Notes under the pieces: model-generated
What the model was told of the DNA's origin: nothing
Seen by the model: the letters and a program-made list of their open reading frames with translations, nothing else
The model's database searches: none
Position numbers and translations under genes: made by a program
Part shown: positions 12,213 to 22,900 of the stretch, piece after piece
Layout of the letters: every line of letters begins with the position of its first letter
Numbering within the stretch: position 1 is the stretch's first letter
Source of the DNA: Musa acuminata AAA Group
Lineage: Eukaryota > Streptophyta > Magnoliopsida > Zingiberales > Musaceae
Length of the DNA stretch: 64,000 bases
Reading direction: 5' to 3'
Assembly: GCF_036884655.1 (NCBI RefSeq)
Contig: NC_088345.1
Coordinates: forward strand, 26,267,501-26,331,500

Positions 12213-13368
12213 AAAATTACAAATAGAAGGGATCAGTAGCCCTAAGAAACACAGAATAGAAAAGAAGTAGTAGCACCTTAGAGAGAGAAGTGAATGACTA
12301 AAGGTATTGACTAAAGGAAAGCCTTAAAAAGTCTATGCTTATTGCTCAAGAAGTTTGTTTGCAATTGTGTGATTATATATTCCTTTTTACCAAGATGCAA
12401 TTTATGTTTCTTTTCCTCTTTCTCTTGTCTTCACAATCCTTTTAGAAAGTATATGCTCAAAAGATGGATCAAGATCAAGATCATTAAAAATTTTCTCCAC
12501 ATTGATCATGATAGATGCCACCATTAGATCATAAATATGATATGCGTGACATACCGGTAGTACTGCTAAATACCTTTTAAATCTGCTTATCATTTTTAGT
12601 ATAGCCATTTATTCTAAGAAACGAAGCTTATCTAGTTAATGTTAAATATGTATAACTAATTATAAATAATCATAAAAATAAATAAGAATAAATCAACAAA
12701 TTCTTAACATGCCATATTAAAAATCATGAAGATATTGATGCAAAGATGAAAAAAGAAAAATTTACATGCGAAGATGAAATCAATACTTTCTAATTAAATT
12801 AGCTGACATATTTTTATATCGAAAATCCGCCAACGAATTTCTAGATTCAGATTTACGTTCAATTAAGAAAGGTTGGTATATGGTTGATCGGCGGCCCACC
12901 TCCGTCATCCTCACAAATTTTCATTTATTTATTACCTCTTTTATCCTATTCCTGAGAAGGAAGATGAGATCAGATTGGGTCGGTGACCGGGTCTCCGCTT
13001 CTTCTGCCATCGGCACCTTCCCCTGACAACCTCTCTGTTATCCGCTCTTGAAATTATCATCACTGTCGAGAAACGATAATAACAATCATGTCTCTTTCTT
13101 CCCGCTGATTGGTTTCCAGGTCTTCTCCCTTCCTTTTTTGACCTTTCTTTCTCAACAGCGGTGGGGGGTCTTCCGTGACGTTTACTTCCACCTCCTCGGC
13201 TTTATGATCTCAAGTAATCGTGTTCTGTCATACAACATAAAAGACTTTTTTTGGTCTCTCTTGCACGCGATCGGCGTTCTCTGTTACAACTTCTTTCCGT
13301 TCTATCAATCGGTAGGAGCTCCATCCTTGAAGAAGGTAGAGGAAGACCCATACTTTGGAAACAGAACG
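12213..13368 (+). promoter_or_regulatory. Upstream region and 5' UTR of the SDP1-like gene
   Basis: Unique AT-rich sequence to about 12840, then pyrimidine-rich DNA with TTTATTTATTAC near 12930 and CT-rich stretches typical of a plant 5' UTR. An open frame reaches back to 13048 in frame with the gene but has no ATG before 13369 at the family start, so I treat it as leader. The promoter position is not determined. No transposon recognised. Confidence 0.5.
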
Positions 13369-13926
13369 ATGGACATCACGAACGAGGCAACGGTGGAGGC
13401 TTTCTCGATCGGCCCGTCAACGATCGTGGGACGAACGATCGCCCTCCGCATCCTGCTCTACGGCTCCCTCCACCACTTCCGTCGGCGGTTCGTAGCCCTC
13501 CTGCGCGCCGCCGTCCGCCGGCTCCGCGACGACGGGCTGCTGCCGCTGGCCGCCTGGCTCCACCCCCGAAACGCCCAGGGCATCCTGGCTGTGGTCACCC
13601 TCGTCGCCTTCGCCCTGCGTCGATTCACCAACGTGCGGTCCCGGGCGGAGTCGGCTTACCGCCGCAAGTTCTGGCGCAACATGATGCGCAGCGCCCTCAC
13701 TTACGAGGAGTGGTCGCACGCCGCCAAGATGCTCGACAAGGAGATGATGCCCAAAATGAACGAAGGCGACCTCTACGACGAGGAGCTCGTCAGGAACAAA
13801 CTTCAGGAGCTGCGCCACCGCCGCCAAGAGGGTTCCCTCCGGGACATCGTCTTCTGCATGCGCGCAGACCTGCTCAGGAATCTGGGGAACATGTGCAACC
13901 CGGAGCTACACAAGGGTAGGCTTCAG
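13369..13926 (+). CDS. SDP1: SDP1-like exon 1
   Basis: Encodes residues 1-186 and ends with the codons of GRLQ before donor GTATCG at 13927. The exon is strikingly GC-rich in an AT-rich neighbourhood, and GC at third positions is high. The ATG at 13369 is chosen because homology to SDP1 begins exactly here. Long overlapping frames on both strands are by-products of the GC content. Confidence 0.92.
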
Positions 13927-16900
13927 GTATCGTATCCATCTTCCTCCCGTAACTTGTTTCTCCTTCCACCGCCTCTCTGTTTCGATTTGTCCCAATCTAA
14001 TTGTTGCATTTCTACGACTAAATTTTTCGATTTGCACTCTTCTGTTCTTCATACGACATTAAAAAAAAAATGCAAAACCATTTTTAAGTAAAGCATCAAC
14101 TTTTATTTTGACATTCCCAGCTAATTCTTATCACCGTATTATTTCGGCCATGATCCTGAAACACTTCAACATTTTAATGCAAAACCCTAGATTCTTCTAT
14201 TTCTTTCTAACCTTGTTCATATGTCTGACCAATGTTATATATGATTTCTGAAACTTACTAGATTTCTAATTGATAATTCACCCTAAATTACTTACCCATA
14301 TAACTAATTCCTTTTGTTCATGAGTTGTACTTGCTAATGACCTAAACAAGTGAAAACTCTCTCCAACGAAACTTCTTAGCTTAATGCTGTGTCTACCAAT
14401 CCACCACACTTTTTGCCTGTTGGTTTGAAATTCTCTAGCCTTATGAATATGTTTGAAAAGAGTACCACTTTGATAAAATTAGGGAATATTTTTGGTCACT
14501 TGAACTATATATATATATATACCTGTCTCTTCTAAACCTTCAAAATTCCCTTCTATGCTCATGGAGTTCAATGGGGTAAGAATCCATTAGGTTAATTCAA
14601 GTTGGAGTAAAGGTAACTTTGAAATGTTGAAAATTGCTTGTCTGCCAACTTTTCTCTACTGTTGGAGGAAGTTAGTGATGTGTACTTCCTTGCATGGATA
14701 GTAGGAAATTTTCTCCCTTGCAATTGCATTTTCATTTTACATCTCTACACTAGCCACCATCCTAAGTTTCTGACTGACCACTCCAATTACCATTCCAAGT
14801 TTGTCAAATGAAGCCTAAAGAAGATCAGAATCAATTCAACACCCATTCATGGGTAGTATTCTTGCCCATGGGGGATTAACCACCTGTGGCAAGAGAATCA
14901 AGGTCCTTTCTAGATTAGGAACATAAATTTATTTTCACCGTTAGATTTATTGATTATATCGAAAGGTGCTTTATAATTTAATTAGTGTCAAAAAGGCCAA
15001 TGTGAGTTTAGTATTGTTTAAGATAGTTATTGTTCCTACTTAGACTTGTATTTAAAGTTCAAAATGTTGGTTTATAGGGATTTTTTGGTGATACGAGATA
15101 AACTTACCTTTTGACAAATCCTGTAACCATGTAATATTTACATTGTTCCCACATTGCTTAGAAACAAGAAAAGAGGCAATAACAAGAAGCTACAGATAAT
15201 GGCCATTGTAAGTGCATGAGGCATCCTTTTGTTTCTCTTCTCTTGTCTCTTCCTTCTCTGACCTTACTCTTTTTTCCTTCTTTTATAATCTCTTTTGGTG
15301 GTATCATTCTTCCAATGAAGAAAGAAGGTATGTATGCTAAATAGGTGATGTAAGACAAATTTGTGAGCATAAAGAAATTCAATGAATATCTCGTACTTCT
15401 ACATGTCTCACATTTGGATGATGAATTCATGCAGACCAAGAAAATAAATGCATCACTTACACATAATGTGAATTCTTCACTCATTAGTTGATTTCTTATT
15501 CAATTATGATATCTTTTTCTTATATATCTTAAGTACAAGAAAAAAGAAAATGAGAAAAGAGTACAATTACATTGAGTCAAATAAATAATTCGCTTTTAGC
15601 TTCTTTAAAGAAAATTAGTTTTAATATATGATTTAGATGGTGATATTTCTTTTTTGATTATATTCTTGATTGATAATCTTCCTTATACAAGTGAAATCTT
15701 TAATCAATATTCATGATATTCAATCTTAATGAAATTATAATTTTCTTTATTTTTTCATATTTTCTTTCTTTTTCTTTCACCTTTTGTAATATAGGAGATT
15801 GAACTGAAATATTATATATTTATCACATGACAACCTAACATATGCATGATATGCCTTAAACTAATCAAATTTATTCAATAAGAGAAACTAAAATGGTCTT
15901 ACATTAATAGGGGACACTGAATCATATCGGGATAAAAGGGAATGAAATTTGAAAGACTGATAGTTGTGTTTGTTGGAAATACTTTTGGAAAAGAGATAAA
16001 TGGATTCACCAAGTTTAAAATTAAAAAAAGATATAGAAACTCTCCACCCTAAGGATAATTAAACAAGGATACATAACTTAAAAAAAAAAGACTCACCATT
16101 CAAGAAAATATCCAAGAGATATAGAGACTAAACCCATCACTCTATGGTAAACCGAAGACATACAAAGTTAAAAGAAAGAACTCAAAGAATTTCTGTAAAT
16201 ACAATTAAATTCTGAACTGTTTCTAACTCTAAAACACTAAAATAAATACTATTGCATGAAACAACCCTCCATGCATAGGGAACTATGAAATTTATTGCTT
16301 TGCAGTTGATATTTAAGTCTTTTAATACATTCCTTAGTTATGAAGATAAGTTGAAACAGCTAAAAAGTTAAGAGTTTGAGCTTTTTCAACTTATAAAGGC
16401 ATGCCCCTTAACTCTTTAGCAATCAATTCGGGCTATTAAATCAAGTTGAGCCATTTGTAGGTTTGAAAAATGAGCTTGCAACTCATTTGGCTTATGGGCT
16501 ATCACATTTGAGAGGTCTGGATTAAAGGTTCTAGGACAAGTATTGTGGGTTATAAAGAATACCATAGGATCAGCAAGATTTACACGAGTTAATTGTAGTA
16601 AATTATACACTCCTGTGTCAATCTCCCATAGTTGAAAAAGACTTGTCCTCAAGTCCTAATTTGTTCCATCAACATGATAAGGACTTAAATCAGCCACATT
16701 GAATGTTGGGGACACTCCATAATCTCCTAGTAGCTCAATCTCATAAGCATTTTTGTCAATTCTCTTTAGCACATTGAATGGACTATCAACCTTTAGTTTC
16801 AATTACCTAAATTTTCCTGATGGAAACCTCTCCTTCCTTAGATGAATCCAGACCAAATCACCCTCATTAAATTCCACATGCTTTTTGTGTTTATTGGCAG

Positions 16901-19900
16901 CTCGCATGTACATCTCATTTTGCTTCTCAATGGTTGCTTTAACACTCTCATGCAACTTCTTTATCTGTTTAACTCTCTCATCAGTAGCTCCACTAAATTG
17001 TTTAATTGTAGAATGAGGAACTAAGTCCAAAGGACTAGTAGAATTAGCATCATAAATAACCTCAAAAGGACTCTTACCAATGCTATGGTGCATAGAACGG
17101 TTGTAGACAAACACAATTTATAAAAGAATGAGATTGCATTGCTTGAGGTTCTTGCTAATATAGCTTCTAAGCAAGTTTCCCAAACTTTTGTTTGTTGCCT
17201 CCATTTGCCCATCGGTTTATGGATGATGAGAGCTACTGAAATTTAAAGATGTACCTAGTTTTCTCCATAAAATTTTCTAAAAATGACTGAGAAATTTTGA
17301 ATCTTGATCAGACACCATAGTTCTTGGAATGTCATGCAATTGCACAATCTCCTTGAAGTACAAATCAGCAATATGAGATGGATCATTTGATTTATTGCTA
17401 GGAACAAAATGAGACATCTTTGATAATCTGTCAATAATAACCATGATAGAATCCTTGTTTTTTTGAGTTCTTGGCAGTTCTAAAATGAAGTCAAGACACA
17501 TCCTCACATGGAGCACTAGGCACTAATAATGGAGTGTACAAACCAGAATTTTGGTTTCTTGTTTTTGCCAAATGACACACTCGGCATTGCTTCACAAGTC
17601 TCTCTACATCTCTAAACATCTTAAGCCAACAAAAATGTGATTGAACAAGAGCTAGAGTCTTGTCCCTACTAAAATGTCATATCAAAACACTACCATGAGC
17701 ATCATCCAGAATTACTTGTCTTAAAGAACAAGAGGGAACACACAAGGCATTAGCTCGAAAAAGAAAACCATTAAGGATAGAAAATTGGTGAAAAGAACCT
17801 GATTTGTAATTTTGCTATATTGAGTTGAAATCTACATCATTCTTGCAGAGATATTTGAATGTCTCAAATTCAACCACTTTGACTTCCATGGTTGACAATA
17901 AAAAATGCTTTCTACTTAATGCATCAGGAATTACGTTTTGAACATCAGATTTGTGCTTGATAGTAAAATTATAAGATTGCAAGAACTCTACCCAAGCTGC
18001 ATTCCTCTTGTTTAGCTTGTGCTAGAGATTAATGAACTTCAATGCCTCATGATCAGAATATAGGACAAATTACTTAGCAAAAAGATATTGACTCCAATGA
18101 GATAAGGCTTTATAAATGGCATAGAACTCCTTATCATGGGTAAAATATCTCCTTCTTGTATCATTCAACTTCTTACTAAAAAAGGCAATGAGCTTTCCAT
18201 CTTAACTCAAAGCATCACTAATACACATAGTAGAGGCATCACATTCAACCTCAAACACCTTGTCAAAATTAGGCTGAACTAAGATAGGATCTTCGGTCAC
18301 CTTTCTTTTTAATAGCTCAAAAGCAACATCAGCCTCATTAGTCCACTTGAATGTATTACCTTTTAGGCATTCGGTGATTGGAGTAACAATAGAATTGAAA
18401 CCCTTGATGAATCTTCTGTAAAAGGAAGTTAAGCCATGGAAACTCCTCACATCATGCAACGAAGCAAGTGTTGACCATTTAAGAATAGCCTCTACCTTAC
18501 TTTGATCCATCATGATTCTATTTTTTGAAACAACATACCCCCAAAAACACCACACTAGTAGTAAAGAAGTTACACTTTTTTAGATTAACATAAAGCTTTT
18601 GTTGCCTCAACATAAGAAAGATCTCTTTAATATTATTCATATGCTCCTCCAAACTCTTATTGTATACCAATATGCCATCAAAGTAAACCACAACAGAAGA
18701 CCCAATGCATGGCTTAAGTATGTGATTTATAAATTTCATGAAAGTGCTAGGAGCATTAGATAGCCCAAATAGCATGACGAACCATTCATACAAGCTATCT
18801 CTAGTTTTAAATGTTGTTTTCCACTCATCTCCAAGTCTCATTCTAATTTGGTGATAGCCACTTAAATCAATTTTAGAGAAAATAGAAGCACCACACAATT
18901 AATCAAGTAAATCATCTAACATTGGAATGGGAAAACGATAATCAATTATGATTTTTTTGATGGCACGACTGTCCACACACATTCTCGAAGAACCATCCTT
19001 CTTAGGCACTAACAAGGTTGAAACCGCATAAGGACTCATGTTCTCCCGAATCAGCACCTTTTTCACAAACTCATTCACTTGCCCTTGAAGTTCTTCATGT
19101 TCCTTGAGGTTCATTTTGTAGGTTGCTTTATTAGGTAGCATAGCCCCTGGAGTAAGATCTATGTGATGCTGGATGTCTCTCAAAGGTGGAAGACCATGTG
19201 GAATCTCCTTCGATATAATATCTTGAAACTCCTCCAGGATTGGTTTCTTGATTGTTGGTGGCTTCTTGTGTTGTTCATTCTCTTCTACTATTACTAGAGT
19301 CAAAACATCACCACCCATTTCTAGTACACCCTCGCATTCGCTAGAGGTCATAAGAGCACTAACTTCTTTCTTTGGGGGACTAGTTTCAGAAGGTAGTAAT
19401 GGAGCCAGCGATTTCAATAGGCCCTCGGGTGCTCGGGCGAGGTGAGGCGAGGCCCGAGTGCCTCGCTTCATGTCCAGGCGACGCCCTTCAAAGAGGTGTC
19501 GCCGCTTGGGCGCTCGCCCAAAGCGCTCTCGAGTGAGTGCCTAGGTTAAACCAGGCGACCTCGGTGCTTTAGTTGGTTCAATCAAACCAACTAAAGCATC
19601 GATATCAGCTCCCAGCATCCCTCTTGCAACTTCCCCAACCCTAACCCTGCTCGTGATTCTGCCATTGACATTTCCTCTCCGCTGTCACTGCCTCTCTCTG
19701 CTGTCGTTGCCTCTCTCCGCTATCGTTGCTCTCCGCTACCACTGCCACTATCGCTGCTCGTCGCTGCTGTCGCTGCTTGTCGCTCTCGCTCCCGCTGCCG
19801 TTGCTCACTACTACTGCTGTCGCTGCTCTCAGTCAACAACATCGGTCTTACTCTTACGTTGCGCTCTTGCTATTGCTACCGCTGCTTGCTGCTACCGCTA

Positions 19901-22900
19901 CCGCTGTTGCTACCATTATTGCTTCTCACCGTTGCTGTCGCTACTTGCCATTGTTGTTGCTATCGCTACCGTTGCTGTCTTACTCTTACTCACTCTTCTC
20001 ACATTGACTCGATAGTATGCTATTAACAGTATATTAACAATATATTGTTAACTGTATACTAGTAATAGTATTTTTTATTTATTAGATTAATAATATATTA
20101 TTATGATTTTAATATTGCTAGTTTTTATTTATTTGAAATTATTGTTATTGTTTTGAATTTTGAGAATTTTCTTAATATGATACTGTGATTTTGTAAGATT
20201 TTCAAAATTTAATATCATATTTTTATTTAAATAATTATATTTATTAATTATATTATATATTTTTATATTTTAGCGCCTCGCTTCGCTCGAGTGAGCGCCT
20301 AGCGCCTCGGTCGTTTTTGGACCTTGGCGCTTAGCGCTTTTTAAATCACTGAATGGAGCTAAAACAATCTTCTTTTCATTCATCTTAAAAGATAAGTATG
20401 TTTGTAGCCATCATACAAGACCTTCCTATGATAATGCCAAGATCTATCCAATAGTAAATGACAAGCATCTATAGGAGCAACATCACAACATACTTCATCT
20501 TTATAATGTTTGCCAATAGAAAACAAAACAAAACATCTTTTAGTTATCTTGATGTCATTCCCCTTTTGCATCCAACATACTTGGTAAGGATGTGGATGAG
20601 GGATTATGTCTAACTTTAGCTTTTGTACCATCTCCAAAGATATCACATTCTCAAAGCTGCCATTATCAATGATCACCAAGCACACCTTGCTATGAGAAGT
20701 GCATTTGGTGTGCTATGAGAAGTGCATTTGGTGTGAAACACGTTCTTTCTCACCCAACTTTCATCCTCAGCCACATAGGAAACATTTAAGCTACGTTGTA
20801 ACACAATAGACAAACCATGATCAACATAAATAACCTCTTCCTCATCATCATCGTATTCTGGTTCGTCGTTGGCTTCATCTCCTTCTCCATTACTATATTC
20901 TTCAACCAAAATAACAATCCTTCTATTTGGACAATCTGAAGCAATATACCTAAAACCATGACATTTGAGGCATTTTCGGCTACTTGGTGTAGAAGAATTA
21001 GGTGTTTGTTTATTGTTAACAAATCTTTCACCCATGTCTTGCACCTTTGACACCACCTTGCTTTAGAGAGCAGCTTGGAATTTCCTCCTCTCGTATAACC
21101 TTCTTTTGACCTGTACCTAGAACTCTTTTCAAACTTCTGTTTCTTCTCAACTTTTAAAGCCAATTTGCTCACATCATTCAAGGACCAATATGGCTGGAGT
21201 TGAACCACTTTAGCAATCTCATATTTTAGACCTCCTAAGTATCTTATAATGGTTTGTTCCTTTGGCTCCACAAGCTCTCCTTTTAACATGAGATTATCGA
21301 ACTCTACTGTGTACTCCTCGACACTAAGATCTTTTTGCTTGAAATCATGGATTTGGAGAAAGATCTCTTGCCTATTGTTGTTAGACAAGTATTTCCTCTT
21401 CAATTCCCTTCTTACTTTCTCCCATGTCACGATCTTACTCTTCCCCTTACGTTCTCTTTGCTTCTTCAGGTTTTCTCACAAAAAAGATGCATTCCTTCTG
21501 AGTTTGAGTGCCACAAGCATTCCTTCTGTTCTCTGTACCTTGCTCGATATCTTCCCAGCTCCCTTGGGTGAGGAGATATATCATCATCAGAACCAAACTC
21601 TTGGGCATCATTTTCATGTTGGTTGTTTCTTCTCCGAAGTTCTTCAAAGGTTTCATTCCTTTCTTATAGACAACGTAGCAATCTTTGTAGTTGCAACCTC
21701 AAGGACTCAACGTCGTCTTCATGGCCACTACCTTCACCAACTACATCTTTTCCATTCCGTCTTGCTATGATCTCTAGCCTTTAACTTTGATACCAAACTG
21801 ATATCGGGATAAAGAGAAATGAAATTTGAAAGGCTGATAGTTGTATTTGTTGGAAATACTTCTGGAAAAGAGATAAATGGATTCACTGAGTTTAAAATCA
21901 CAAAGGGATACAAAAACTCACCACCCTAAGGATAATTAAACAAGGATACAGAACTTAAAAAAAACTCACTACTCAAAAAATATCCAAGAGATACATAGAC
22001 TAAACCCATAATTCTGTGCTAAATCAAAGAGATATAGAGTTAAAGGAAAGAACTCAAAGAGTTTTGCAAATACAATCAGATTCTGATCTGTTTCTAACTC
22101 TAAAACATTAAAATAAATACTAGTACAAGAAACAACCCTTTATGTATAGGAGATATCTAAGCTCTTTAATGCATTCCTTGGTCATGAAGATAAGTTGAAT
22201 TAACTCTCCCTTTGTATTTGCCCATCAGATCATCTATTAATGAAACAGTTGGAAAGTTAAGAGTTTGAGTTTTTTCAACTTATAAAAGCATGCCGTTTAA
22301 CTCTTTAGCAATCAATTCGGGCTATTCAATCAAGTTAGGCCATCTGTAGGTTTGGAAAATGAGCTTACAACTCATTTGGCTTATGGGCTGTCACATTTGA
22401 AAGATCTGGATTAAAAGCTATGGGACAAGCATTGTGGGCTGTAAAGAATACTATAAAATCAGCAAGATTTACATGAGCTGATTATAGTAAATTAGGCACT
22501 CCAGTGTCATTGAATCCTATCAATTTGGTATCAAAATTAATTATCATATGATATATCTCATTGCTTTGGCCACTATATGTAATTTTCATTCAAATTCACT
22601 ATGACATAACTTCTTCGTGAATCCCTCATCTACCTTGATGAGCATCAACCTCAAACTCTTTATTGTATTACTAAACAGTGATATCCTATACAAAAATTTG
22701 TGACAAGTTAGGAGGGCACTAGCCCCAGTACAACTTGCCCCCTCAGCTATGTGAATCCATCAATGATAAGTATTTTTAACTGTCATGAAAGTGACAACCA
22801 TGTCAAATGATAGCCATGTAACAAAATCATCCTGTATATTCCAAGTTATATCTAGCAAGTGAAACATGAAACATCCCTATCTCTATCTGGAGCTACAGTT

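Larger units (their letters stand above)
15922..22509 (-). mobile_element. Ty3/gypsy LTR retrotransposon, antisense in SDP1-like intron 1
   Basis: Two LTRs (15922-16620 and 21799-22509) flank a gag-protease-RT-RNase H-integrase order read on the minus strand. Flanking pentanucleotides CTGAA (15917-15921) and TTGAA (22510-22514) match at 4 of 5 bases, supporting a simple insertion. The PBS-like TTGGTATCAAAG lies next to the right LTR and the PPT-like ACTATGGGAGAT next to the left LTR, fixing orientation. Coding is broken by stops and a nested hAT element. It accounts for most of the 9.3-kb intron. The Pol order with RT before IN identifies Ty3/gypsy. Confidence 0.93.

Noticed and set aside
13048..13368. 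Upstream in-frame extension of SDP1-like exon 1
   Set aside because: No ATG in this extension before 13369, and homology to SDP1 starts exactly at the ATG at 13369.
19653..20015. Overlapping Leu/Ala/Cys-rich ORFs in the hAT element
   Set aside because: They are translations of CTG-rich low-complexity DNA with no transposase motif.
15922..22509. Endogenous pararetrovirus (banana streak-like) as source of the RT
   Set aside because: The element has LTRs, target duplications and an integrase after RT, and no movement-protein region, so it is a Ty3/gypsy retrotransposon.
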